Shown: positions 1 through 10,689, counted from the stretch's first letter. The stretch: DNA of 64,000 bases from Heterobasidion occidentale (GCA_039111635.1 JBCAQO010000008.1:2976001-3040000), one strand, 5' to 3'. Translations and numbers: made by a program. The notes: generated from the letters alone by a model not told the origin.

Positions 1-205
1 CCTAACCTTAGAATATGGTCTATGACCGACCAGAGGCCTCCGAGTGCCCACTTCGCTGGCATTCCTTTCTCTCATTCTGTTGTTCAAGCAAGCCCTCTCT
101 GAGTCTCTCACTTGCTTTCTTCTTTCCTGAGTTCCATTCTTACTCTCCTTTCCTCTTTCAAGAGAACATCTCTCACTAAATACTCCTGTATTTCTCTCTC
201 CAGCC

Positions 206-891
206 ATACCTCGTCTCGCGGTCGATCCCCACCTCCTCGTCTGCCCGGATTACGCCTCCCCCGACTTCGAAGCTATTCACCAGCTCAGTCGCTTCCCCGA
301 GGAAGATCCCGCAGCCACTGCACAGCGACTAGTCGCCATCTGGACAGCAGGCAATAACTAGGATCACGTGGCATGGATTGCGCAAGTAGCAGCTGACGCA
401 GCCGCTGCAGCAGATGCAGAATGCGACCACCTCGAACAGGAGGTGGCTGATAAGGCTGAGGCGGAAAAGGAGCTCGACAAGAAGAAACCAAAGCTCCTTC
501 CCTTGAACCCTGGGGGTATGCCTTCTATTCTCCCGGTTCACGCCCCTCCCTACGCCTTCCATAAGCTAGAGCTAATTGAATATGTTGAGCTTTACTACTT
601 CACCCCAGAAGTCTGTTGCAAAGGCTCCAACTCTTTCAAGTCCACCACTGACGACACGTTCACACTGGCCCGTTCCGGCGAGGGTCTCACTCTGCGTGCT
701 GCATCCTCCTCTTGTCCCTCTCGCAAAGTCATCCCAGACTCCGAACTGTCCTGGGAACAGTTTTCCTCCACCTGCACCGTTTTTGTGGCGGAAATTCAGC
801 GAGCCAAATGGCCCGCCGCCCTCATGCAACAGATGGCTTCTTTTCTCTTCGCCCCCGAAAACCATCCTATGGCCTTGGTCTCGGAGTACGG
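206..891 (+). pseudogene. ORF1 (Gag-like) of DIRS-like element, 5' part
   Basis: The frame starting at 206 (an ATA where an ATG would be expected) reads a typical ORF1 start, PRLAVDPHLLVCPDYASP, then an in-frame TAG just before DHVAWIAQ (around 373), an Ala/Glu/Lys-rich, probably coiled-coil stretch, and the conserved EYVELYYFT segment near 575-600. It stays open to about 890 (ENHP, 860-870), where foreign sequence (fragment E) begins; the frame then runs on into E until a stop at 973. The homologous protein resumes at about 1958. A lost start codon, a nonsense codon (CAG to TAG would be the simplest cause) and an insertion make this a pseudogene. Its role would have been nucleocapsid-like. 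Confidence 0.6.
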
Positions 892-1957
892 TGATACACT
901 AGAGGTGGCTCTAAGTGCTGAGCACAACAACAAAACAACCTCTAACGCAGGGGGTGCTGGAGCTAGTATCTGATACACAAGGAATCGTTAGTTGGGACTT
1001 GAGAAAGTAAGGGCGCACTGAAGAGTAGTGAGGAGGGTGAGATTAAAGCGCCCGAACGGTTTCGGGACTACACCAAACAGCGACCAAACATTTGGTCGGT
1101 CAGGTCGGGTCGGGGAGTCGATTGGTAACGAGAGGGTAGTGTCACGCTTGACAACTACGTGCTTCAAGAGTCACACGGGACCCTGACAATATACAAAGAC
1201 GGACAAGGGGTACAAGCAAAGGGATGAGTACGAACGTAAACGAGGCCGAACGACGAGGAGGAAAAGTTTGCTAAGGTCGGCGAAGACACTTTCAATGTTT
1301 GAGATGAGTGTGAATGAGCTCTGGTCTGTGGGGTGCGAAAGCTGGTTTATTCCAGAGTTGTATGTAGGTTTTTATAGTAAACAGAGCCCCTAAGTAAAAT
1401 ATCGAACAAGAAATGAGAGTAGATGTTGAATGGGCGCCAAGCCCTAGCGAACAGAGAAGATAAGAAGGTAGGTGAGATGTCCATATGGGTTCTGAAGGTG
1501 ATAAGGTAAAAGTTAATCAGCGATGGCGAAATCCCGAACGTTCGGGATCCGTCGCCTGAGTGTAGGTAGCAGGAACAGGCGTTGGAGACCCGATGAAAAT
1601 AAGGAAGAAGTAACGTACGACCAGGGTGGCCAAGTAATGGTGCAAGATCACATTTGACCGACCATGTGGAAGTCGGGAAGATAAGCGACCGACTCACGGA
1701 GCACATCGGCCAACACGGAATACTGGCTCCGATCTCGTAAACACCTATTGTAACACTCCTGTGCGGTTATGGTAAGTATGTGAAGTGTGGGCGAACTGAC
1801 CTAAGTGCTGCTGAACGTCCTTCGGTGGCTTGTGGTCGGTCGGGTAGGGACCAACCATGTTCGGTGCAAGTCGGTGTCTTTGGTACTCATCTAGCGTTGT
1901 TCGGTATCTCCTCAAAGCTTCCCGAATACCTCCCTCGGACCCTAGCGTGGGTGAATG
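892..1957 (-). mobile_element. Fragment E: truncated gypsy-like 3' end with putative LTR
   Basis: About 1.06 kb splits the DIRS-like ORF1 between its ENHP segment and its VRRSWH segment. On the minus strand the right end (about 1745-1957) is open and reads a charged segment containing LDEYQRHRL, resembling the LQDYDRHRM segment of the 3' accessory ORF of element A. It is followed by a possible LTR starting TGTTACAA at about 1752 and running down to a TGATACAC at 892 or 971. That would be a 3' LTR of about 0.8 kb with the end of an accessory ORF, truncated on the right. I found no target duplication, so both borders are approximate. Confidence 0.45.
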
Positions 1958-2164
1958 CTCATCAATGGCAAACAAGTAATGATGCTCGTACAAGCCTCCG
2001 TGCGCCGCTCCTGGCATGCCCTACTCAAAACCCCTCAAAACTTCAACATATCCGTGATCAATGACATATTCGTTGATCGCACCGCATCCGAGTACACCCA
2101 CGGTGTGCAATACTCCAGCATTGGTCCATTCCTTTCCTCGCTCTCCCCTTCCTGCTCTCCCTAA
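1958..2164 (+). pseudogene. ORF1 (Gag-like) of DIRS-like element, continuation
   Basis: After fragment E the ORF1 protein resumes with QASVRRSWHALLKTPQNFN, matching the helical segment that in intact relatives follows ENHP directly. The reading frame closes at 2162-2164. The stretch 2165-2527 is Pro/Ser/Arg-rich in all frames and holds no clear frame; it probably corresponds to the low-complexity linker before the zinc region. Confidence 0.5.
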
Positions 2165-2527
2165 CAACCAACTTGCCTTTTCCTCCTTCCCCCCCTCTCG
2201 TCATCCTCCGCACCTGCCAAATTCGCGCACGTCGCCCGCCACTTCGTGCACTGCACCCGCCATGCATGTTTTGATGTGAACCACGCACCGTGCCCCCCCT
2301 TGCACCCCCCCTCGCGCAACGCGCTCTCCCACTATGGCACTTGCCATTCCCTCCCCCCCCTCCTGCTTTCAAAGCTCGGAACGAGGCCCATCCCTCCGCT
2401 CCCCACGCCACGTTAGAGCGCCGTTCGCGTCACGACCCTTCTGCATCCTCTCACAAGCGCCGCCGTTCCCCCTCGCTCTCCCTCCTCTGAAGAGCAACCC
2501 CCTCATCGCCGCCGTCGCACCTCTAAC

Positions 2528-2827
2528 GTGGCCACGCCACGTTCCTTTCCGCCCTCCGCCAACAACGCACCTCCCGTCGTCTGCGCATATTGCCTTGGCC
2601 ACCACCCTCACGATCTCGCACGTTGTCGTGCCCCCACCTTATGGAACGGGACCCCCACTCGTGCCCAACGAAATGCCAAGGGCCGCATCATCTACCCCAA
2701 CAGGGTCGAAATCTGCATCGACTGGCAACGTGCCGGCGGTTGCAAAGCCACCTCCCATCCCCACAAGCACGAGTGCTCAGGGTGCGGCGGACACGATCAC
2801 GGCGCACATGTGTGCAGTCTCGCGCAG
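2528..2827 (+). pseudogene. Zinc-knuckle region of DIRS-like element
   Basis: The frame contains a CCHC-like knuckle (CAYC, then H about five residues later, then C) followed by CIDWQRAGGC, a His-rich loop, CSGCG and HGAHVC. This double Cys/His module normally precedes the RT in this retroelement family and is presumed to bind nucleic acid. The frame ends in foreign DNA: element A starts at 2828, directly after the target site CGCAG (2823-2827), within the codons following CSLAQ. The sequence continues at 24148. Confidence 0.6.
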
Positions 2828-3661
2828 TGTTAGGTCGGAGACCTATCACGTGCACCGATGCACGAAGGGGTCCCTAGGCTAAACCTCCACTGGTTCGTAT
2901 AGTCGTAGACTCCAATGGATAAAGACAATGGATTGTCTTTGGGCTCTTTCAAGGAACTCGGGGTCGCTGTCGGCTTTGTTCTCAAAGAGATTGAGAAGGT
3001 GATCTTCGAGGTCTTCTCGATGGTGAGGAGGAACCGGATGATCTTCTCCTGTCCAACAGATGACACGAGGGGGTGTCCAACTGAGAACGCGGAAGGCAGC
3101 TAGCCCGGTATAGAAGCGAATGAGTAGAGGGAGGGGGGGGAAGGGAGACGAGTCCAGCGCTTCGTCAGACCGTGTAAAGAGTTTCTCAGATCTGACAGAG
3201 ATCACGAAGCGTGGGCTAGGAAGGTAGCCAGACGCCGGGTGCAGTGCAGAGATCGAGTGTATTACAGGTGAACGAGCTGAGCTTCTTAGAAGCTCATCTC
3301 GGCTATTTACATACAGAAGTGTCTAGGGCAGGATCAAGATCTGGTCCGTGCGCTTCTCAGGTACCGAAGTCAACGATCGAGATCCGTAAGCTAGAATACC
3401 TCATTGACCTGCCATATAACCAAATATAGTAATCCGATCACTAATGTCCATCCACATCTTCGATCGATCAAGAACCAGGAACGGGGGTCAGGAACCAATG
3501 TCTGTCCACATCAAGAATCAGGAACCAGAAGTCAGCGTTCATGCATCAGCATGTAAATGGTAAGGAGTCATGGAAAGCGGTCCGAGTCTGCAACGAGTCC
3601 GAAGCACTTGACCAGCCCATCCACTCACGTGCGAAGCACGTGTTAGGACGCGGTCCTAACA
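2828..3661 (-). repeat. 3' LTR of element A
   Basis: 834 bp, starting TGTTAGG and ending CCTAACA on the + strand, and equal in length to the copy at 23309-24142. All 17 differences from the other copy are transitions, at least six of them at CpG. Open frames inside it (for example 2915-3103) recur identically placed in the other LTR and are not genes. Confidence 0.95.
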
Positions 3662-3676
3662 CTACCCCCTCTCTAT
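3662..3676 (-). promoter_or_regulatory. Polypurine tract of element A
   Basis: Directly inside the 3' LTR the minus strand reads AGAGAGGGGG followed by TAG and the LTR start TGTTAG. This is the expected priming site for plus-strand DNA synthesis. Element B has the matching arrangement (AGAAAGGGG, TAA, TGTTAT), which fixes the minus orientation of both elements. Confidence 0.75.
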
Positions 3677-4365
3677 ACAAGTCTTCGGCGCTTGGCGGGT
3701 GCACCGATGGTAGGGGCAGGTCTCCTCAGGTGGACTTCGTCGAAGGTGGGGATGCTCCGAGCGGGGTATCCGGTCCAGTTAGCGGTGTCAATCAAGTGGT
3801 CTAACGCCTGCTTGTGGTACCCGTATTCCTCAGCCGTCCTATCCATCTGTAGACGAAGGCGCCAGGACTGCATGCGATGCCTATCGTAGTCTTGAAGAAA
3901 ACCGCGTGCCGTAACGTCCGTTCTCTGGTGAATGCCCGTGATTGGACATCCCACGACGAGATGGCCGGTGCGTCCGCATTCCCAGCAGGTACGAGTGGCG
4001 GGGTCGGTGGGTGGAGAAGGCGGGAGAGCAGGAGGGGTAGGCCAAACGTTCTCGGAGTCCATTGCATCTGCAGGCCATCCTTCTTCAGTTGCGACAGGAA
4101 CGTCCGGCGACTGGGGGGAGGCTTCGTCGACAATGATAGGACAGGTGACGTCATCGCCGAGTAGGGGGGGGGATGGGGACACAGCAGGGGGTGATGGGGG
4201 TGGTACCGGTAGCGGCCGAAGTACCTGGCGATCCCGGACAACTTGTTCGGGGTCGTAAGGGGGACTGGTGGGCCACATGAATTCGGCGGTCTCCTCGTTG
4301 GTGGGCCGAAAGGGTTCTGCCGCTAGGAGCTCGGGTTCGGTGTCAGCTGGGGGATCGACAGCCAT
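3673..4365 (-). CDS. Element A accessory ORF with a zinc knuckle
   Basis: 230 codons from an ATG in good context (ACCCATGGC) to a stop next to the polypurine tract. The N-terminal 110 residues are Pro/Ser/Glu-rich and look disordered. A CCHC zinc knuckle (CWECGRTGHLVVGCP) lies at about residues 130-145, followed by a basic, probably helical segment (YDRHRMQSWRLRLQMDRT) and a basic tail ending KRRRLV. It is a second nucleic-acid-binding knuckle besides the one in Gag, in the position where envelope-like genes sit. It is intact while pol is not. Function unknown; it is not a Gag duplicate that I can recognise. Confidence 0.6.
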   Translation of the reverse strand: MAVDPPADTEPELLAAEPFRPTNEETAEFMWPTSPPYDPEQVVRDRQVLRPLPVPPPSPPAVSPSPPLLGDDVTCPIIVDEASPQSPDVPVATEEGWPADAMDSENVWPTPPALPPSPPTDPATRTCWECGRTGHLVVGCPITGIHQRTDVTARGFLQDYDRHRMQSWRLRLQMDRTAEEYGYHKQALDHLIDTANWTGYPARSIPTFDEVHLRRPAPTIGAPAKRRRLV

Positions 4366-4403
4366 GGGTTCTTCAGCGTCAATCTGGTGAAACCCTGTTT
4401 CCT

Positions 4404-5274
4404 GTATCCGGTTTGGTCATGACCCAGGGCCTAACGTTATCCTCCGGGGTACATCCGCCAGGCCAGTAGCACGCAATGGGGTGGACCCCTCGACTGTTAA
4501 GTGGGAAGGAGTGGGTCGGCAGTAGCCCTTTAGGGACGTACTCTTCGATCTCCAGACGCGCTCCATTATGTCCTGCGAATCGGAACCAGCGGATTGTGTT
4601 TTCCTTGTAGCGGATTCGAGCCAGTACGTCGAGCCAGGCGGGTATGGCGTGCGCCTGTATGAGGATGGAGCTGGTGGTAAATATCCCTCCCAGTCAGAAA
4701 TTTACCATGTCATTGCGGATGGCGGAGAGATTGATCAACCCTTTCATGCGGTAGGAGGTGACTGTGAGGTTGGCAAGGAGGATGGCTTGGGTCTGGTTGA
4801 GTGGTCCAGAGAAAACCTGATAGGCTTGTGCCCAGACTGCTTGCTGTAAATAGAAAAGGAAGCACGGGTTTCCTCACCAGGCTGGTTCAGAATGATAGGG
4901 GCTTCGTCCTCGGCGAGTGTGAGGTGGTAGACGCTATTATTCGTTTTCAGGTCCTGGTAGAGACGGATGTCGTGAAGGGGGTTGGGTATGGCGCGGATTC
5001 GGAGGCGAGGGTTTTCGTTGTGAATGGCGAAAGCCAACGGAGGAACGGCGATGTGGGGGTTTGGCATTTCAGCTGGGAAACGGGGAATAACAAACTCTGT
5101 AAGAGGATCCGCGACCGGGACGCCTTCCAAGGGGATGTCATCCTCGCTGTCGTAATCCAAGTCTGTGTCGTCAACAAGCGTGGGTGTGGTAGTAGGCGGG
5201 GAGATGGTGCGCAGGATGAAGGGGTTGGGGGAGGAGGTGTTGGAGGCGTGAGGGGAAGCGGTAGCGGAAGACAT
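4404..5274 (-). pseudogene. Element A accessory ORF, frameshifted
   Basis: From the ATG at 5274 the frame reads an acidic N-terminus (DDTDLDYDSEDDIPLEG), then a segment around NSVYHLTLAEDE. At about 4845 protein-like sequence passes into another frame (AVWAQAYQVFSGPLNQTQ, then LLANLTVTSYRMKGLINLSA), meets one in-frame TGA after NDMVNF (about 4702), and continues through AWLDVLARIRYKENTIRWF and YWPGGCTPEDNVRPWV to about 4404. Together this is a protein of roughly 290 residues with one frameshift and one nonsense codon. I do not recognise the family; the position 3' of integrase makes it an element-encoded accessory protein. Confidence 0.5.
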
Positions 5275-5393
5275 TCTGATGTTGATAAGAATATAGCAGG
5301 GAGAGTTGTGTAAGAAGAGGTGTGCGGGGGCAAGGGACATTCGAGTTGTAGCTGGGATGCTGAGGAATGTATCTGTCCGATGCAGGGTGTCTT

Positions 5394-5558
5394 TTATACA
5401 ACGGAGGAGATACCAATGGTGGCAGCGGTGTAAAGGGATCCGAGGACAAGGGCGATGGCGATGGAGACAGCGGTGAGAGCAAGAGCCGCGACGATGGTGT
5501 AAACGGCTACTATGGATAGAGTGGGGTCGAAAGGGGTCATAGCCGTTTGCCTGGCCAT
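5394..5558 (-). CDS. Small hydrophobic ORF of element A
   Basis: 54 codons from the first ATG (5558). After a short polar start (MARQTAMTPFDP) nearly the whole protein is hydrophobic, with two consecutive potential membrane segments (SIVAVYTIVAALALTA and IAIALVLGSLYTAATIG). It lies between the integrase end (5687) and the accessory ORF at 5274. A membrane-active product from a gypsy element would be unusual, but so short a frame may also be chance. No homologue recognised. Confidence 0.35.
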   Translation of the reverse strand: MARQTAMTPFDPTLSIVAVYTIVAALALTAVSIAIALVLGSLYTAATIGISSVV

Positions 5559-5686
5559 GCCAATCCTCGGTTGGTCTGCTTTTGTAGCTCCTGGTATGCT
5601 TGAGTCCGCCAATTAGAGCTGTCCGATTGCTTCTGCTGTAGCTTTGATCGAGACGAGTCTATATTGGGCTTCTTTGGCTGCGCTTC

Positions 5687-6895
5687 TCAATCGTTGATCG
5701 TCGGTGGTGGCACTTTTGATCGAGGAACCAGGGGCGGCCTCTTTAGCTGCGTCATTCGTTTGTTGATCTCTTCCATGATCTGAGGGATAGCTAATCCTGT
5801 GGCGAGAAGCTTCTTTCCGATCGGATGCTTCTCGAGCTTCTTTCTGATTTGATCTTCTTCGGCTACTCTGTTGAGTTCTAATTCGATCACCAGGGCCAGA
5901 ATGGAAGCTTCCATTCCTTTGACTGCCCGAGGGTGCCGGCGGTAGAAGTCCTTTATGGCTTCTTGTGCGTTAGTGACGTTTGCCGCGGCTTCCCAAGAGT
6001 TGTCCGATTCTGGGTAGCCCTTCCATTTGATCAGGTACTGCAGGATCTTCCATCGTCCGAAGCGTCTAGCTCCGACAATGGCTTCGACTTTGAATTCCTC
6101 TTGCCCTTCGATCAGGTCCGGAGCCGGTTTAGGGTAGTTCGGACCATAGACCTCGTTTTCCTTGTAGGGCGTGAGTCGACTAGCATGGAAGACATCATGA
6201 ATGCGCTTCCAGCTGTTGGGCAGTTTCAACCTGAAGTTGACATTCCCTATGGTGTCAGTGATTTCAAATGGCCCAAAGCATTTGGGTCTCAGTTTCTCTG
6301 ATGGGTGATCGGTGTGGATGTTCTTCCCATCAAGCCATACTTGATCTCCTTTCTTGAAAGGCGGCAGGTTCGTTCCAAAACGGTCGTGCTGTATCCTCAT
6401 GGCTTCGGCTGCAATTTCGAGGCTGGCTTGTGCTTCCTTCCTAGCACGTTGCAGAGCTTCGAGGCGAGCGTCGGCGGTGGGGACATTCGTGTTTCCGATG
6501 ATGGCTGGGTAAGCCCGTGGTTGATATCCATGGAGAAGTTCAAATGGTGACTTCTGCGTGGCCGAGTGCTGATGGGTGTTGTGGGCGTATTCCGCGTAGG
6601 GGATTAATCCGGCCCAATCGTCCTGTGAAGAGCTGCAAAATGCTCTTAGGTATTGTTCTAGTTCCTGATTCATTCGTTCAGTAGCACCGTCCGTCTGTGG
6701 GTGATAGGCTGTGCTTAAAGCGGATTTGATTCCTAATTCTTTGAGCAGGGCTTGCGCTACTTTTGAAGCGAATTGAGTTCCTCTATCCGATATGATTTTA
6801 TCTGGCAGTCCATAGCGTCTCCAGGTGTTTTCTAGCAGCAAGATTTTGGCCGTTCCATCAGAGTCGATGGTTTTCAGTCTTGGAGTTATTACTGC
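5687..6895 (-). pseudogene. Element A integrase core and chromodomain
   Basis: Frame containing the second part of the DDE integrase core (ISDRGTQFASK with the second Asp, then HPQTDGATERMNQELE with the catalytic Glu), a GPFEITDTIG segment of the C-terminal SH3-like region, and a chromodomain (YLIKWKGYPESDNSWEA) followed by a charged tail. The first Asp (TMDFITDLPES, about 6965) lies in the preceding frame (6889-7767), so a frameshift separates the two catalytic aspartates. Chromodomain-tailed integrases direct insertion toward marked chromatin in chromoviruses. Confidence 0.8.
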
Positions 6896-7730
6896 AGTTT
6901 TGTGAATCGATCGGTTACTACATGTAGCGAGTCGTATCCGTTTGATTCTGGTAGATCTGTAATAAAATCCATGGTTATTGTTCCGAAGGGTCGATCTGGG
7001 ATTTCTGTTGGTTGTAATGGTACCATGGTAGGATGTGTGTCGTTCTTGGTGGATTGACAGATGGCGCATCCTTCCACATATTGGTGAACTGTGTTCGATA
7101 TTCCTGGCCAAGTAAATTCCTGTCCGACTAAGGCTAGAGTTCCTCTTTGTCCTGGATGTCCTGCTGCTAGATTGTCATGGTTCAATTTGATGATATCTTG
7201 ACGAAGTTGTTCGTTCCGAGGGACATATATCTTTCCTCGGTGAAGGACCAATCCTTCTTCTTCGTTCCATTCTTGTAAACCTTTCTTCATGTTTCGAGGT
7301 CCTAAGGTTTTAATCTTGGCTAGGGTTTCTAATAGCCATTCGTCTTTCCTATTTTCTTCAATGATTCGTTTCCGGAGGTTGTCGTCTATTATGGTAATGC
7401 CTCCTCGTCCAGTTGCCCTAATGTGAAGTATTTGATGAGGGTCCCAACTGTTGTCTGTATTGATGGCATTGATTTCTGCGAAAGGTCTTCGGATCTTTTC
7501 TGTATTATTGAAAAGTTTGGGCTCCAAGAGTGTTTCGCCTGAATTGTCAAATTCCTCCCCCTTTTTATGGTCTGGACGCCGTGACAGACCGTCGGATTTA
7601 TTAGTGACTCCTGCCTTGTGTGTCAACTTGTAGTCGAAACGCGAGAGGTAGAGTGACCATCGTGCTTGTCGACGGTTTAGTTTCTGGCTTGAACAGAACC
7701 ATTCGAGGTTCTTGTGATCCGTCCAGACGT
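6896..7730 (-). pseudogene. Element A RNase H end and integrase zinc domain
   Basis: This frame carries the end of RNase H (VDVWTDHKNLEWF, then SRFDYKLTHKAGVTNKSDGLSRRPD), the HHCC integrase zinc domain (HDNLAAGHPG with CAICQSTK) and the first integrase catalytic Asp (MDFITDLPES). It is joined to the upstream RNase H frame and to the downstream integrase frame only by frameshifts. Confidence 0.8.
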
Positions 7731-8030
7731 CTACCGGTGGTCGCGCCCCTCCAAATTGTGTCGCCAAGCTTCATAAGCTCGAACGACCGCCAGCAACTCT
7801 TTATCGTAGATTGGGTAGTTGCGTTCTGTTGGTGAGAGCGACTTGGAGATATAAGCACATGGGTGCCATTTTCCATCTTGGCGACTTGTGATAAAACTGC
7901 TTCCGGTGGCGAAGTCGGAAGCGTCGCATTCAATGCGAAACGGGTTCCTTGTGTCTGGCATAACGAGCACCAAGATTCTGTAAATATTCATTTTAGCGTT
8001 TGAAACGCTTCTTCGCATGCTGGTGTCCAA
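7731..8030 (-). pseudogene. Element A RNase H, first part
   Basis: Frame with the RNase H start (FRIECDASDFATGSSF, first catalytic Asp), the YISKSLSPTERNYPIYDKELLA motif with the catalytic Glu, and YEAWRHNLEG. It continues in another frame at 7730. A frameshift also separates it from the RT frame at 8074. The gap 8031-8073 corresponds to the tether between RT and RNase H. Confidence 0.8.
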
Positions 8031-8073
8031 TCCCAGGTGCGTTCCTTCTGTGTTAGCTCAAATAGCGGTCGTG

Positions 8074-8838
8074 CTATTTTGAGTAATCTTTGATAAACCT
8101 GCGATAAAAATTGCAAAAACCTAAAAATGATTGCACTTCCTTGACTTTTCCAGGGTTGTTCCAGTCCATAATGCCGGCCACTTTAATCGGGTCCATTTCC
8201 AGATGTCCGTGTGATATAACATATCCGAGATAGTCGATTTTCTTTTTATGGAAGTGGCACTTCGAGGGTTGTAGGTACAGATCGTTGTCCTGTAAGATCT
8301 GTAAAACCTTTCGAACCGTCTTAATGTGGTCGTCCATCGTTTTAGAGAATACTAGGATGTCGTCCATGTAGATTGCCACTAATCCGGCGTAGATGAGGTC
8401 TTTGAAGAGGGCGTTCATCATAGTTTGGAATGTTGCCGGCGAGTTGGTCAATCCAAAGAACATCACCAGAGGTTCATACATTCCCAAATTGGTGACGAAT
8501 GCAGCTAGTTTCTCGCTTCCTTCTTTCATGCGTACGTTGTTATATCCTGTATCGACATCCATTAGCGAAAAGTATATGGCTTCAGCTAGAAGGTCCAGTA
8601 ATTCTTGAATAATCGGCAAAGGGTACTTGTTCTTGATCGTTATTTCGTTGAGTTTGCGATAATCCATTACTGGTCGTAGTTTCCCGTTCTTTTTCTTGAT
8701 GAAGAAGAATGGGGATGCCATGTGCGATTTGGATTCCCTAATGAATCCTTTCTGGAGGTTTTCGTCTATGAATTTCTTGAGTTCCACTTGCTCTCCAGGG
8801 CTAAGACTGTATAGTTTGGGTTTGAGCGAGTGATCCAT
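8074..8838 (-). pseudogene. Element A reverse transcriptase
   Basis: About 254 codons of Ty3/gypsy RT: KKKNGKLRPVMDYRKLNEITI (fingers), LMDVDTGYNNVRMKEG (first catalytic Asp), FGLTNSPATFQTMMNALF, the YMDDILVFS active site, LQPSKCHFHKKKIDYLGY and a LGFCNFYRRFIKDYSK end. The domain itself is uninterrupted and nearly full length, which fits the modest age suggested by the LTRs. It is separated by frameshifts from protease (upstream) and RNase H (downstream). Confidence 0.88.
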
Positions 8839-8898
8839 TCCTTTCTTGATTTCTATTTTGTGATCCCAAGGTCGAGAGAGCGGTAGCTGTCCTTTTGG

Positions 8899-9450
8899 TC
8901 AACCTTCGAAAACCTTCCTATAATTCCAGTATTCCTTTGGCACTATTTCTTCGAAGGATAGTTTGGGTTTCCCTTTGGCGGCTTCTTCTGCAAGTCTTTG
9001 CAAGTTGGTGTGCTTTGTTTGTTTTCCTGTCGGTGCTTTGGCAGGTTTGCTTCCTTGAGCCGGTGTGTTGGCGTATGGAAGTTCCGTGGTTTCGGCGCGA
9101 TGTATATCGACGCCTTCTTCAGAGTCGTTGTATAATTCCAGTGCCTGTAATGTTCCCGTATCTAGGCATCTGACGAGATAGACTCCATCTTCTTCAAGAT
9201 CCTTGGAGGGAAGTGCCGGAAGTCCGTCACCGTCCTCCAGAACGTCTTCTTCAGCCCATGTCGGAACCTTATAATTTCTGGTTCGGGCCTTCAGACGTTC
9301 GGCATTCAACCTTCGAGTTGTGAACTCCGGACTTGTAGGTATTGTCCGCGGATGTGGTACTGTGGTGTTTCCCACTTTCCGGCCTGGTACTGCTTTTCCC
9401 GGCTTTTGCACTGGTATTGAGTAGTCGCCCGTTTGCGGTACTGTTTCCAT
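8899..9450 (-). pseudogene. Element A protease-RT linker
   Basis: 184 codons between protease and RT, rich in charged residues, ending EEIVPKEYWNYRKVFEG. That phrase is typical of the segment just before the RT in gypsy Pol (P-x-E-Y-W-x-Y-x-x-V-F). The frame matches that of the RT (8838) but is interrupted between 8838 and 8899. Confidence 0.65.
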
Positions 9451-9736
9451 GCGCTGTATGCTTGGTTTAGGACGTCCTGGTTTTCTTGTAGCTCTTTTAG
9501 CTTTTACCGGTCCTCCTTTTATTTGGCAGGAGGGCGGGCATCTGGTAAAATGTAGCCCGTAGGCATGCCAGTCGACTTCTGGGTTATGTTCTAATAACCA
9601 GTCGGTTCCTAAAATGACGTCTTCTTTTCCTATTTCCGCGATATAGAATCTCGCTGATTCTGTATGCGACCCCCCTTTTTCACCTAGAACTTGTAATTTG
9701 AGGTTGGCGAATCGTGTAATAGGTCCTCCCTTGAAC

Positions 9737-10027
9737 TCAGTGTTCTGGACCGTACTGACTGGTATGGGGTGGGGGTTTGTGTGTAGTGATTCGATGCGCT
9801 TCTACGAAGCGAGGGTGCATGAAGATTCCAGTGGCTCCACTGTCCACTAGTGCCTGTGTAGCAGCTTTTCTGTTCTTGCCTATGAGCATTGTCTCGAGTC
9901 GGAGGGATGGTGCACCATGTGATTTCATTTCTGAAAGATACAATACATCTGGATGTCCATGCTCTTGGTCAGCATCTTTACTGGCCAGAGGAGCGTACCG
10001 ATTTTCTGCAAGAATCCTACTCTCCAC
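9737..10027 (-). pseudogene. Element A retroviral-type aspartic protease
   Basis: Short frame with the active-site phrase ALVDSGATGIFMHPRFV, a canonical D-S-G-A retropepsin motif, preceded by APSLRLETMLIGKNRKA. The C-terminal half of the protease lies in another frame: around 9570-9610 the minus strand reads a DWLLEHNPEVDWHAYGL-type segment, the usual end of fungal gypsy proteases. It follows the Gag frame closely (10051). Confidence 0.75.
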
Positions 10028-10050
10028 ATCCGCTGCCGATGGGAGAGGCC

Positions 10051-10689
10051 TTAAAAATTCTTCGAGTCGCTAAAGGCTCGAACTTCCTCGATTTCTTCCA
10101 TACTGAGTCCCATCATCATCTGGCGGATGTGGTTGACTCTGTTTTTTCCTTCTTCGACATCTTCATCGTCGAATTGTCCTTCGTCCATTTCTGCTTCGCG
10201 CACTGGTCTGCGACGGGGGGGCTGGAATCTTCTCTTGGGTCGAGAAGGACAGTTGCGCGCCATGTGCCCGGGCTTCTTGCAAAAGAAGCACTTGCCTTCT
10301 TTAGCAAGTTGATCTCTCTCCACCGGAGTAAGCTTCTTGAAGCGAGTTCGGACAGCATCGGCCTCCATCTCCGCTGCGTCTACATCCATAGGTTCGTATT
10401 GGGGCTCCCTATCGTGCCGTGGGGGTGCCCTTTCGTTGTAAAATGTACGCGGCGTGTAGATTTGGAATTTTCCTTTTCGGAGGTCGTATGCTCGGTCCCT
10501 TGCAATGCGCATCCTTTCGTGTTTCTTGGCCTTCTCGACTAGTTCTTCCCATGTCCCGTCTGTAGAGGGATCTTCATAAATTCCCTTCGCCAACTCCCAC
10601 TTGAGTCCTCGCAGGAAATGGGTCTTCTTGGTTTCTCCGTCTACACCGGCAAGCGCCGCGAGCTGTTCAAACAGCTGAAGGTAGGTGTT
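10051..10689 (-). pseudogene. Element A gag, 3' part
   Basis: The Gag frame resumes here after element B. It begins inside the capsid helices (YLQLFEQLAALAGVDG, then HFLRGLKWELAKGIYEDP), continues through a basic linker and ends with a CCHC knuckle (CFFCKKPGHMARNCP) and an Arg-rich tail. The join to 21993-21608 across B is exact once one copy of the 5-bp target duplication GTGTT is discounted. The final frame around HIRQMMMGLSMEEIEEV overlaps the protease region. Confidence 0.85.

Larger units (their letters stand above)
1..2827 (+). mobile_element. DIRS-like retroelement remnant, left part
   Basis: Left part of a decayed single-copy retroelement whose right part resumes at 24148 beyond the nested element A. 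It holds an ORF1-like region (206-2164, interrupted by fragment E) and a Cys/His-rich region (2528-2827). The order of ORF1, zinc region and then an RT of the DIRS-like type is the arrangement I know from Agaricomycete tyrosine-recombinase retroelements; no recombinase is visible here. No terminal repeat was found at the left edge, so the element may begin before the window. Assignment to DIRS-like rests on recalled family resemblance, not on a search. Confidence 0.6.
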
